Source of the DNA: Marimicrobium sp913061115
GTDB taxonomy: Bacteria; Pseudomonadota; Gammaproteobacteria; Pseudomonadales; Halieaceae
Assembly: GCF_047729875.1 (NCBI RefSeq)
Contig: NZ_CP159826.1
Location: 868,001-932,000, forward strand
Reading direction: 5' to 3'
DNA length: 64,000 nt
Positions 52,676-61,176 of the stretch are shown in pieces. The position numbers and the translations under genes are program-made. Below the pieces are notes generated by a model. The model was given only the letters and a program-made list of their open reading frames with translations. It made no database searches and was not told the origin of the DNA. Position 1 is the first letter of the stretch. Every line of letters begins with the position of its first letter.

Positions 52676-53791
52676 TCAGGCCCCTAGATCAGCTAGCTTC
52701 ATCAACGTTGTCTGCGGTGTTTCGACGTCGCCTGTCACTAAAAAGAAGCGCCAGAACACCAAGCCAAAAATGTTGCCCTCAGTGTCAAGCCAGTTTGGTA
52801 GGCCAGGGTCTGAGTGGGCGATTATCATTTTAAAGCTACCGTCGCTTTCTAATACTGTTTGAGTCCGGTTTAGGGATACGCTGCGGCTGCGAAAATCAAA
52901 GGTCTGCTGAAATCGATTCCACAGACACACATTGCCGAAACGACAGTCTGGCCAGCGGCCGGTAATGACCAATGCCTCATCCGGGCCAATAAAAAATGGC
53001 GCCATCGAATAGTGCGCATCGAAAGCTGCGAGGCCAAAGTCACCGGGTGGCTGTGGCGGTGGAAATTCGTTGGGCGTCAGTGACACAAATGAGGGAAGTA
53101 CGCCGTTGGCCATTGGTGGCATGCCGAGCGTCCTGCCGTGTATGGCGTTGCAGACGCGTCGAATACCGGCAGACACTGACTCGTCAGTGGGTGCCGCAGG
53201 CACGCCTTTCGCCGTCAGACATTCAATGCGGATACGCGGCTCTAGGTTGGGTTCCATAGCGGCAGGACTTGCGTGTTCAAAATAATGCCGCGTTGTAACC
53301 CGAGAGGCGCCAGCCTCAAGTGGCAGCCAGCCTTTGTCCTTTGGTTCGCCGCCCAGATACAGCGTAAAATCGCCATTGCTGTCAATTTCCAGGTTTTGGT
53401 CATTAATCACGCCAGCAGTTCTGGTTGCCATATGTCCTTCTTCAGCGCCCACCTCGATGGTGAGCGAAAAGTAGGCTGCTCCATGGATACTGCCGTGTAT
53501 GACGTAGGCGTGATCGGGGCTTACAGGAGCATCGAAATAAATCGCGTCTGAGTTGTCCCCTGTGAGTTTGCGGCTTGATGTCGTAATGCGACGAAAGTCT
53601 GGACGACTGGCATCCAATTCAAAGTTTCCCACTAGAGACGCTTCTATAATGTGCATTAGCGCGCGGTGGGAACCGACGATGTCCTCTGGGGAATTTAGGT
53701 TCCATTCAGGGCTTGACCAACGGGTGTCGACCTCTTGCAGTAGCTCAATAAATTCGCCTAGGGCAGTGCGACTCTGTGTTTGAATAGTCAT
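52676..53791 (-). CDS. DUF1214 domain protein
   Basis: 371 residues, no signal peptide. The core contains HGSIHGAAYFSLTIEVGAEE and, in the C-terminal half, EPRIRIECLTAKGV and ALVITGRWPDCRFGNVCLWN, beta-sandwich features of DUF1214 proteins. Several members pair with DUF1254 porin-like proteins, but the pairing here is with two sulfotransferases, one base and 18 bases away. I infer a binding or catalytic partner acting on the same compound. No catalytic residues can be assigned. Confidence 0.75.
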   Translation of the reverse strand: MTIQTQSRTALGEFIELLQEVDTRWSSPEWNLNSPEDIVGSHRALMHIIEASLVGNFELDASRPDFRRITTSSRKLTGDNSDAIYFDAPVSPDHAYVIHGSIHGAAYFSLTIEVGAEEGHMATRTAGVINDQNLEIDSNGDFTLYLGGEPKDKGWLPLEAGASRVTTRHYFEHASPAAMEPNLEPRIRIECLTAKGVPAAPTDESVSAGIRRVCNAIHGRTLGMPPMANGVLPSFVSLTPNEFPPPQPPGDFGLAAFDAHYSMAPFFIGPDEALVITGRWPDCRFGNVCLWNRFQQTFDFRSRSVSLNRTQTVLESDGSFKMIIAHSDPGLPNWLDTEGNIFGLVFWRFFLVTGDVETPQTTLMKLADLGA

Positions 53792-53809
53792 AGTGGGTTC
53801 CGTAACGTG

Positions 53810-55117
53810 TTACTTATTGGCTGTCGCCGTATGAGGGTTAGTGGATTCGAAAGGAATATTGAAGCGTTTACGATAAAACATCAATCGCTGCTCAACCTCC
53901 TGTGGGTCGAGGCCGAAATCAGTCAGACTGTACTTGTGTGCACCGTGCTGGTGCTGCTGATTACTGTCTAGCCAGCCTTGCATTGCAATACGCGCATCAG
54001 GTGTGAGCGGTCGCCCTAAAAAATTGTAAATGCCCTGCATTGCATGTTCCCAGTCTGCAGTGATGTCTGCATACAAAACGTCATACTGATTTTGATCAGG
54101 AACGCTGGCAGCACGTACTTGAAGGCTTTTCTGCAGCATACGCTCAGTCTTCCTAAGCCACTCCTGGCCTACCCATTCAGGCGTTACACTGGCACTGTCG
54201 CGCACGATGGCGTTCCACACCATCGAGCATGAAGAACCAACCACTTTGACCGGATCACGGTGTGGGCAAATCAGTTTGGCATTGGGAAATACCTGTAAAA
54301 GCGCATCTAAGTCCTGCATATGTTGCGGAGACTTGAGAAGCCAAGGTTTGTCCTCGGGATCATCTCGAAACCATGAAATAATTTTTAGCAGAAGCGCCAT
54401 ATGCTCATAGGCGGCTGTCTGGTTATGCGTCATTAACCATTCGGCAAACGTTGGTATTTTTGCCGATACCTCGAATAACTGTGTTGAAAAACCATGCTGT
54501 ATTAGGCCAATTTCTTCTTCCACTTCGAAGGTGTCCAGCGGGTGCACCGCGGCAATCTGTGGGCTCATATACAGAACCGCTTTCAAGCCTTTTTCTACTG
54601 CGGTGATACGCGGGTCAATTTTCCCATTGGCCCTTGCCGTAAAGCACTCTGGATACGGCACCGGATAAACTGACTCCCACGATTTGAGATGCAGGAAGTT
54701 TGAATCCGATGCCATCAGGCGTTGTAGTCGAGTGGTGCCAGAGCGCGCAAGGCCAACAATGGCGACCGGGTCCGGCATCGAGCGTGCAAGAATTTCGGGA
54801 TGGCGTTTGACAAGGTCCTGAGCATATAAGCGGTCTGTTAGCAGGCGCAGAATACTAGATTTGCTCATAAACCTGCCTAAAGGATTGAGGTCTGCCTCAT
54901 TTTCTAGTGACTGTACTAATAGCTCCATCGGCTCCAGAAAACTGTCTCCGCCAAAGTCGGTTAGACCGGTTTTCTTTTTTGCTGCTGCAATTAGCGCCGA
55001 TGGATTAAGATCAAAACGAGCGATACCTAGGGCACCGGCGCCACGCAGTGCGCCGTTGAGGAGGCGCATCGGAGTACGCTGGTAATCGATGGCTTGCAAT
55101 TTTTTGTTCGTAGTCAT
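53810..55117 (-). CDS. sulfotransferase family protein (PF13469 type)
   Basis: 435 residues, paralogue of the gene at 51.4 kb. PAPS loop AIVGLARSGTTRLQRLM (about 119-135), then LKSPQHMQDLDAL and CPHRDPVKVVGSSCSM. First gene of the minus-strand operon sulfotransferase / DUF1214 / sulfotransferase / LLM. Its start faces the TetR gene across a 124-bp gap, so TetR is the likely regulator. Confidence 0.9.
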   Translation of the reverse strand: MTTNKKLQAIDYQRTPMRLLNGALRGAGALGIARFDLNPSALIAAAKKKTGLTDFGGDSFLEPMELLVQSLENEADLNPLGRFMSKSSILRLLTDRLYAQDLVKRHPEILARSMPDPVAIVGLARSGTTRLQRLMASDSNFLHLKSWESVYPVPYPECFTARANGKIDPRITAVEKGLKAVLYMSPQIAAVHPLDTFEVEEEIGLIQHGFSTQLFEVSAKIPTFAEWLMTHNQTAAYEHMALLLKIISWFRDDPEDKPWLLKSPQHMQDLDALLQVFPNAKLICPHRDPVKVVGSSCSMVWNAIVRDSASVTPEWVGQEWLRKTERMLQKSLQVRAASVPDQNQYDVLYADITADWEHAMQGIYNFLGRPLTPDARIAMQGWLDSNQQHQHGAHKYSLTDFGLDPQEVEQRLMFYRKRFNIPFESTNPHTATANK

Positions 55118-55241
55118 TCTGTATTCTCATTGCGGCAATATTAAATAATTGGCTCTTATGTGGTCGGCGCCGCTTTACGCTATCATCCATTTAACCGAAG
55201 ATGCCAGACTAAATGTGTTCAAAAAGAGATTCTTTTTATCA

Positions 55242-55820
55242 ATGATTGATGCAAAGCCCGATCAGGTCGTGTCCATTCTCGCCGCTGCCAGGCGCTGCTA
55301 TCTTGCCAATGGTATTTCTGCCACTGGTATGAAAGACGTCGCTGCCAGTGCTGATCTGGCGCGCTCCACCCTGTACCGATATTTTCCAGGTCGTGACGAC
55401 TTGTTGGTTGCGACGATTATGGAAGAAATGATTGAGCTTAACGATTGTATCCGCAAGCGGTTAGCGAGATACCCCCATCCTGCGGACCAAGTGGTTGAGG
55501 GGCTATTAGTTGCGATCAAGGAAATTCCTCGGCGGCCACTGCTGCACGCGGTGTTTGCATCGGAGGGCGACAGCCGAGCGCGCCGCGTGATTTGGAGTTC
55601 CGGCGCTATTGTTAGTTTCGGGGAGGAACTGATGGATCACGTTATTCAGCCTGCTCGCGATGCAGACTTGTTGCAGGACGCTGTGCGTCCTGAAATTTTG
55701 ATAGAGTGGGTCTATCGTCTGTTATTGTCATTTCTCACGCTGCCCAGTAACTGGGTCAAAAGTGATGTGCAATTGCGCGCTACGCTGCATGCGCTGCTGG
55801 TCCCTGTGTTATTGAAGTAA
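55242..55820 (+). CDS. TetR/AcrR family transcriptional regulator
   Basis: About 192 residues from the ATG at 55242, a normal TetR length; in-frame starts up to 93 bp upstream add an unfamiliar N-tail and are less likely. The HTH is ISATGMKDVAASADLARSTL followed by YRYFPGRDDLL. Divergent from the sulfotransferase operon and convergent with the CrtI-like gene, whose stop it overlaps by 41 bp. It is the natural candidate to bind the palindrome found in front of the neighbouring divergent pair. Confidence 0.9.
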   Translation: MIDAKPDQVVSILAAARRCYLANGISATGMKDVAASADLARSTLYRYFPGRDDLLVATIMEEMIELNDCIRKRLARYPHPADQVVEGLLVAIKEIPRRPLLHAVFASEGDSRARRVIWSSGAIVSFGEELMDHVIQPARDADLLQDAVRPEILIEWVYRLLLSFLTLPSNWVKSDVQLRATLHALLVPVLLK

Positions 55821-57461
55821 CTTTTGAGGCAGTTTCTGCGATTGCTTCTGATCCGGCGACCGTGGCAGCCATTATTTCATGTGCACAGTTGTAGCCAGGC
55901 AGAAATGTCACGCCCGGGCCGGGATGACAAGACGCTCCGCACAGAAACAGGTTGTCAATGGGTGTTGTGTGGCCGGTACCGTCAATAAGACAGCGATCGC
56001 CGATCATTTGGTCGGGATGTAGCAGGCCATGAGTCCAGTCACCGTTAGTAACGCCCTGCATGCTGGCAAAATGATCAGATGAAAAAATAGCCTGATCCAC
56101 AATGACCTCACGAAAGTCGGGCATATACAGGCAGATATGGTCAATAAGCTTTTCGCCCATCTGGTCTCTTAATTTGCCCCGTTTATCCTTATCTGCCTCA
56201 CAGGGAAAATAGAAGCCATAGGCACTTGCGATATGGAAACCGGGTGGCGCAAGTGTTGGATCGACTATTGTGGGTATCTGAAATGCCAGTGGCACATGTT
56301 CAGGCAGTTCGCCGCGCAGACAGGTTTCGTAACTGCGCTGGAGTTCGCTAGGATCGAGCACCATGGCGCCGCCAAAGTAGGCGCCAGGTATGTTATTGAG
56401 ATTTTTCAGATGGGCAGAATATGTGGGTCTGCGTTTAAGTTTAAACAGCATATGTACAAACGCGCCTTGGTGAGTGAACGCGTCTACTTTCTCTTGGTCG
56501 GCCTCGTTGAGAGTATGGTTTTCCAGTAAACCGTTAAAGGTTGCCTGTTTATCTAGATTGGAAACGATGATGTCTGCGTACAGTCGTTGTCCGTTTTTTA
56601 GCTCAACGGCCACTGCACGATTGTCTTCCACAACAATGTGTGAAACACGCTGCTTCAATCTTACCTCGCCTCCCAGTTCACTGATTTGCTGGGCAAGGCA
56701 GTCTGAAAGCTTCCCGATGCCGCCCTTAACGCGTTGCATCAAACCGTCTGAGCCCTCCTGCGCCATAGTGTAGATTAAACACATGCCAGAGCCTGGCGAA
56801 TAGGGTCCTTTGTAGGTTGCCTGCACCGCGGCAAAAGCCATGCTGGCGCGCAGTTCTCGGTGCTTGATCGGATCTGGAAAAAATTTGTCGATAATGTCCA
56901 TGGCCGAGCCTTTGAAAGCCAGTTCCAAGTGTTCCCGCTGCTTTGCCGTTTTCGCTTCGGCAATAAGCTCTTCCAATTTGCGCGGTGCTTTGCGCGCGGT
57001 GAAGCGATCGAGCACCTGCGCTGGATACTGGCAAAACTTCATCAGCCGGACGAATCCCAGCATAGCACCGGGGCCGAAACTGCGCAGGACGTTAAACGCA
57101 AGCTTCAGCGGACTCTTAAACAAAATCAGTGGACGAGCATCGGCGCCTGCCAGATTCACTGCCATTACCGGCAGTGGGATTAACTCTACGCCATGCGATT
57201 CGAAATCGAAATATGATTTTATCTCTGTAGAGAGAGGAAACAGGCAGCTCGCGCCGACTTCATTGAGGCAGCCCTTGAGGATTTCCCGAGTCCCCCCATC
57301 CCGCCGACATAGTTGTTTTTCTCTAGCACGAGAACCTTTTGTCCATTGCGTGCCAGCACTAACCCTGTCGCAAGACCATTGTGGCCGGCACCGACAATGA
57401 TACAGTCGTACTCTTCACCAGCTGTTGATGCAGAGATGTCAGCTTCGGTCTGTTTGCTCAT
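55780..57461 (-). pseudogene. phytoene-desaturase-like (CrtI family) FAD oxidoreductase, frameshifted
   Basis: Read with one extra base, the gene gives a protein of about 560 residues. The N-terminal piece (start 57461) has the FAD motif CIIVGAGHNGLATGLVLARN and then VLVLEKNNYVGGM. It then runs out of family after a run of six G residues (minus strand; C6 at 57292-57297). Adding one G restores TREILKGCLNEVGASCLFPL and joins the long downstream frame (from 57165) that carries the remaining CrtI-like blocks, ending LFLCGASCHPGPGVTF and NCAHEIMAA. As read, the protein is broken. Either a homopolymer sequencing error or a slippage mutation explains it. Family members desaturate or isomerise polyprenoid and retinoid-like compounds. 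The 3' end overlaps tetR. Confidence 0.85.
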
Positions 57462-57505
57462 ACTATGCGCTCCAGCGTTGGGTGGGGCCTTGTATAACTG
57501 CCTTG

Positions 57506-57531
57506 TCGGACATATTATTTTAAATGTCCGA
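57506..57531. promoter_or_regulatory. inverted repeat, candidate TetR operator
   Basis: Perfect 8-bp arms TCGGACAT / ATGTCCGA separated by 10 bp of pure A/T. Outer CCTTG and CAAGG (57501-57505 and 57537-57541 region) extend the symmetry less regularly. It lies between the divergent CrtI-like and kinase genes. The arrangement is that of a repressor operator. The ATG inside the right arm is then unlikely to be a start codon. Confidence 0.55.
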
Positions 57532-57583
57532 TTACGGCAAGGTTTTGAAAAGCGTTTATTTATTTTTTTTGCATAGGGTTCAG

Positions 57584-58789
57584 ATGGTGATAATCAACAC
57601 TGTAAAGCTAGTTCTGATCGTTTTCAAAGCGTGTTGCCGGCTTGTGTGGGATGCCGTGGGAGATATCACGGGTGGTAGTTTGCCCTTCAAGGCAGACGAT
57701 GTTGCCAAGCCTGACACCTTGGCTCGCCTGATCAACGAAGGGGCATTGCAGCCGCACCCGGCGCCAATCGTTATCAACTCGGTAGCGCGTCAGGACATAC
57801 CCTCTGTGAGCAGCAATTGCCACAATCTTGTACTGACGATCGAACAGGCCGGTGAGGCTACTTTGCCCTCAAGTTTGTTCGTCAAAGTGCCGATGGAGTC
57901 TCTAGCGACTCGCTGGTTTTTTAGTATTATCAATTCCTGGCAGTTGGAGTCCTATTTCTTTCGCCACGTGGCGCAGACCCTGCCTTTGCGCACACCCATC
58001 ACCTATGCCACCGCCTCCCGAGGCTCGCGCTTTTATCTAGTGCAGGAAAACCTCCATGAAGACCCTACGGTGGAGTTATTTATTAATCCGGACATGATGG
58101 AGGGGCCATCGCTGGAGCGGGTCTACGGCTGCCTGGACACCTTTGCTCGATTGCACGCCTGCCACTACGACCTTAGTAGCCAAGAGCGCGAGGCGATACT
58201 CCCGTTGGGTTACCATCTTTTTCTTTCTCCCACCATGGGGTTAGTCGCACGAAATCTGAACCGTATGGCGCTAACGCCTTGTATGAAAAAACGCCCTGGC
58301 GAAATACCGGCTGATGTCGCAGAGGCGTATCGGCTTACGATCAGCCACTGGGACGATTTATTGGGGTATTGGTTCTCCGGCCCGTTGTCTTTGCTGCATG
58401 GAGACAGCCACCTGGGTAACTTCTTCGTCAGTGGACAGGAGATGGGTATGCTGGATTGGCAGGCTGCACATTGGGGTAAGGGTATTCGCGACGTGCAATA
58501 CTTCCTTATTGATTCGCTGCCGGCTCCGACCCTGGCGGCTCATGAGCGAGAATTAGTTGAATACTACGTTCAGCGCCGAGCTCATCACGGCACGGCTATT
58601 GATCTTGAGCAGACATGGCAGGAATACCGTAGCTTCACATTCCACACATTGATGACCATCATTGTTACCATTGGCTTTGGTGCGCTTAACGAAGAGCAGG
58701 ACGTCCTGTTTACCGAAGTTTTGAGGCGCGCCGTGGCAGCCGTTCAGCGGGTAGATTACGCGGGCTGGCTGCGAGAATTTTTGAACTGA
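57584..58789 (+). CDS. APH-like phosphotransferase (EcKinase-type)
   Basis: About 401 residues from the ATG at 57584; an ATG at 57524 falls inside the operator-like repeat and is less likely. The catalytic loop LLHGDSHLGNFFVS and metal motif GMLDWQAAHWGKG are intact. The N-lobe has LPSSLFVKVPMESLATRWFF with the ATP lysine. It resembles the ecdysteroid-kinase-like group known from actinobacteria and insects, which phosphorylate hydroxylated lipids or steroids. Divergent from the CrtI-like gene; the shared operator suggests co-regulation. Confidence 0.82.
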   Translation: MVIINTVKLVLIVFKACCRLVWDAVGDITGGSLPFKADDVAKPDTLARLINEGALQPHPAPIVINSVARQDIPSVSSNCHNLVLTIEQAGEATLPSSLFVKVPMESLATRWFFSIINSWQLESYFFRHVAQTLPLRTPITYATASRGSRFYLVQENLHEDPTVELFINPDMMEGPSLERVYGCLDTFARLHACHYDLSSQEREAILPLGYHLFLSPTMGLVARNLNRMALTPCMKKRPGEIPADVAEAYRLTISHWDDLLGYWFSGPLSLLHGDSHLGNFFVSGQEMGMLDWQAAHWGKGIRDVQYFLIDSLPAPTLAAHERELVEYYVQRRAHHGTAIDLEQTWQEYRSFTFHTLMTIIVTIGFGALNEEQDVLFTEVLRRAVAAVQRVDYAGWLREFLN

Positions 58790-58923
58790 CCCTCGGCCTA
58801 AACCCTTTTTTCTTTGTAGCGTGGCTTGGGTACTATGACTAGAGTCACTAGTTGACGTATAAGCAATATTGACGGGCCGATTCTGTCGGCGTCCATTAGG
58901 CCATTGACTCAGGATACTATCCG

Positions 58924-59862
58924 ATGAAAGCAGTTCGGTGTTGCGATAAACAGGTTCATGTGGTCGATGTGCCAGCTCCTAAGGGCGAAGGCGTAATCGT
59001 GAACGTGCGTTCGGCAGGTATCTGCGGTTCCGATCTACACATGCTTAACGCGGGATTTAATCTTGCTGCGACACTGGGTCATGAGGTCGCCGGGACTTTG
59101 AGTGATGGTCGTGCCGTGGCATTGGAGCCGATTGCACCCTGTGGGCACTGTGATATGTGTGTGCAGGGCGATTACAGTCTATGTCGGTTGAGTGCAGGAA
59201 TGGTCTACGGTGTGGGTCGCGACGGCGGTATGGCAGAGAAAATCATCGTGCCTGCACGTTGCATTGTACCCTTGCCCAGCAACGTCAGCGCTGCCGATGC
59301 CTGTCTTGTAGAGCCGTTAGCAGTGGCGACACACGGTATACGCATGCTGGACATTAAGCCCACCAGCCGGATAGCTATAATCGGCGCGGGTGCGGTAGGA
59401 CTTGCGGCAGCTGCGATTCTAACACCGCTTGTCGCCAAGGTGGATATTGCCGCCCGACACGACGCGCAAAGAGACGCTGCCGAGCGTTTAGGCGCAGGGC
59501 TTAATCCTAGTGGAGAATATGATGCGGTAGTGGAGTGCGCCGGTAATTCTGGAGCGCTAATGCAGGCTGCTCGCCTGTGTAAACCCAGCGGTGTTATTTT
59601 GTTGCTGGCCACTTATTGGGACGGCGTAAGTCTGCCTGCATTTGAAGTTTCGATGAAGGGCCTGAAAATCTACGCCTCCTCGATGTATGATCGCCACGGG
59701 CTGGTGCGCGACGTTGATGCGGCCGCCCAGTTGATGGCCCAGCGCCCTGAGTTACCAGGAATTTTGATTACGCATCGATTGCCTCTCGACGCCGCCGCAG
59801 AGGCTTTCTCTATCGCAGCGAATCGAAAGGCGGGTGCAATTAAAGTGGTGTTGGAGCCGTAA
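58924..59862 (+). CDS. zinc-dependent alcohol dehydrogenase
   Basis: 312 residues, shorter than the usual 340-350. Catalytic zinc ligands C34 (AGICGSDLH) and H53-E54 (LGHEVAG). Structural zinc cysteines are at about 73, 76, 79 and 87. Rossmann motif is IIGAGAVGLAAAAIL. Polyol/threonine dehydrogenase-like branch of MDR proteins; oxidises a secondary alcohol with NAD(P). The substrate is unknown. It stands alone downstream of the kinase on the same strand, 134 bp away. Confidence 0.92.
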   Translation: MKAVRCCDKQVHVVDVPAPKGEGVIVNVRSAGICGSDLHMLNAGFNLAATLGHEVAGTLSDGRAVALEPIAPCGHCDMCVQGDYSLCRLSAGMVYGVGRDGGMAEKIIVPARCIVPLPSNVSAADACLVEPLAVATHGIRMLDIKPTSRIAIIGAGAVGLAAAAILTPLVAKVDIAARHDAQRDAAERLGAGLNPSGEYDAVVECAGNSGALMQAARLCKPSGVILLLATYWDGVSLPAFEVSMKGLKIYASSMYDRHGLVRDVDAAAQLMAQRPELPGILITHRLPLDAAAEAFSIAANRKAGAIKVVLEP

Positions 59863-59975
59863 GCGATTGTGGAGACAGGCGCGCCATAACTTTAACAATT
59901 CTTAACCAAAGTCTTCCAGTGTTTTACATGAAGTTTTGTTCCAATAAAGTCCTGACACACTATTGGAGATCAGAT

Positions 59976-60422
59976 ATGAAAGCACTTATTCTTGCACTAA
60001 GTTTGACACTCGTTTCCAGCGCCGTATTGGCACAATCGGAGGATGAGCCGCCCAGCGGTAATAAAGTCGCTAAATTAGAGCGTATGCAAAACAATTTGGG
60101 ACTGACAGATGAGCAAGTTGAGCAGATGCGTGACATTCGCCAAGCGGGCGGCAGTCGCGAAGATATGAACGCAGTACTTAATCCAGAGCAGCAGGCAAAG
60201 GTAGCCAAACTTCGTAAGACGCACAAGGGCAAAGGTGGAGATCGGAAACGTCGTTTACAGCAGCTGGACCTGAGTGACGAGCAGAAGACGCAAATCCAGA
60301 ATATTCGGAAGGAGGGCGGTTCGCGAGAGGAGGTCCGTGCTGTTCTGACGCCGGAGCAGCAGGCTAAATTGAATGCGGCGCACGAAAAACATAAAGAGGC
60401 AGGCGTGCACGCTGAACAATAG
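59976..60422 (+). CDS. Spy/CpxP-like periplasmic protein with two internal repeats
   Basis: About 148 residues from the ATG at 59976. A signal peptide (ILALSLTLVSSAVLAQ) precedes a charged, helical body. Two repeats share LGLTDEQVEQMRDIRQ / LDLSDEQKTQIQNIRK, then GGSREDMNAVLNPEQQAKV / GGSREEVRAVLTPEQQAKL. The LTxEQ pattern resembles Spy and CpxP periplasmic chaperones, although the LTxxQ core is altered. A role in envelope stress is an inference. A hairpin with T-run follows. An AT-rich gap before the start holds the promoter. Confidence 0.75.
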   Translation: MKALILALSLTLVSSAVLAQSEDEPPSGNKVAKLERMQNNLGLTDEQVEQMRDIRQAGGSREDMNAVLNPEQQAKVAKLRKTHKGKGGDRKRRLQQLDLSDEQKTQIQNIRKEGGSREEVRAVLTPEQQAKLNAAHEKHKEAGVHAEQ

Positions 60423-60431
60423 GCAAACGCC

Positions 60432-60465
60432 ACGGCCGACCCGACGATCAGGTTGGCCGTTTTTT
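60432..60465 (+). terminator. Rho-independent terminator after the Spy-like gene
   Basis: An inverted repeat (CACGGCCGACC / GGTTGGCCGT, one internal mismatch) followed by a T-run. It starts 10 bp after the stop and sits between the two convergent genes. Confidence 0.75.
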
Positions 60466-60769
60466 ATCGGTCTGGTGTATTCTCTGCCAGCACGCGGTTT
60501 ATTTGTTCAGCAAGATCGAAATCTTTCATTGTAATCCCCCCTGCGTCATGAGTGGTTAAGTCTATTTCGACCCGATTGTACACATTTGACCATTCAGGGT
60601 GGTGGCCGGCTGCTTCCGCTAGCACCGCCACTTTGCTCATGAAGTCAAATGCCGCAATAAAATCCGCGAACACTAACTGCAGATGCAGTTTTCCGTCACT
60701 TAGCCGCCAGTCCCCCAGTTTAGTTAATTGCTCCGTTACCGCTGTTGGTGACAATTTTTCACTAGACAT
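60464..60769 (-). CDS. phhB: pterin-4a-carbinolamine dehydratase
   Basis: 101 residues. The catalytic block is HHPEWSNVYNRVEIDLTTHD, with both histidines and the Trp. The N-terminus (KLGDWRLSDGKLHLQLVFAD) is also typical. It regenerates tetrahydropterin after aromatic amino acid hydroxylases, and a phhA partner must be elsewhere. Single gene. Confidence 0.94.
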   Translation of the reverse strand: MSSEKLSPTAVTEQLTKLGDWRLSDGKLHLQLVFADFIAAFDFMSKVAVLAEAAGHHPEWSNVYNRVEIDLTTHDAGGITMKDFDLAEQINRVLAENTPDR

Positions 60770-61176
60770 AATGAGTGTCCCTTGATGTTAAGTAGGGTAG
60801 TAGATTAGCATTCTTGTACAGGTGTTATCCAATGGTAGGGAAAATCAAGGGCCGGGTATACTGTCGTTGGAGGCTATTCTCAAGCAAGGTGAATGGATAG
60901 CCGTGTGATAGAACGAGAGTGGCACAGTGCCAGGGGCCTAGATTGCTATGAGTTTTCAGTATGTTCTGGTTCGGCGTCATTATGGCCAGAGTGGGAACGT
61001 TGTTGATGGCCAAAGGCGTATTTGCGCCCACCGATGAATTTGACCTAAACAATACCCGTACGCCGGAGCTAGATCGCTAGTCTCAGTATAGAGTGTTGAT
61101 GGGTTCATGTGCGTGAAGCGGCGACTGCAATCGTGCAGCCGGCACGCTCAATATTGAGCGCTATGAGGAAGTGATA
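60770..61176. other. intergenic region without a convincing gene
   Basis: About 400 bp between phhB and an SDR gene. A 39-codon frame at 60961-61080 (MFWFGVIMARVGTLLMAKGV at its start) reads like a membrane-type peptide but lacks a good ribosome site, and a 75-codon minus-strand frame has no protein look. It may be a decayed gene. The GAGGAA before 61177 serves the SDR. Confidence 0.4.

Noticed and set aside
58837..58850. Short dyad TGACT-AG-AGTCA upstream of the Zn-alcohol dehydrogenase
   Set aside because: Five-base arms at one site are within chance expectation, and no promoter elements are placed around it convincingly.
60825..61052. 75-codon minus-strand frame between phhB and an SDR gene
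   Set aside because: No ribosome site, no domain, no recognizable pattern; probably chance.
60961..61080. 39-codon plus-strand frame with a hydrophobic start
   Set aside because: No ribosome site and nothing resembling a known family; kept only as a note in the intergenic feature.
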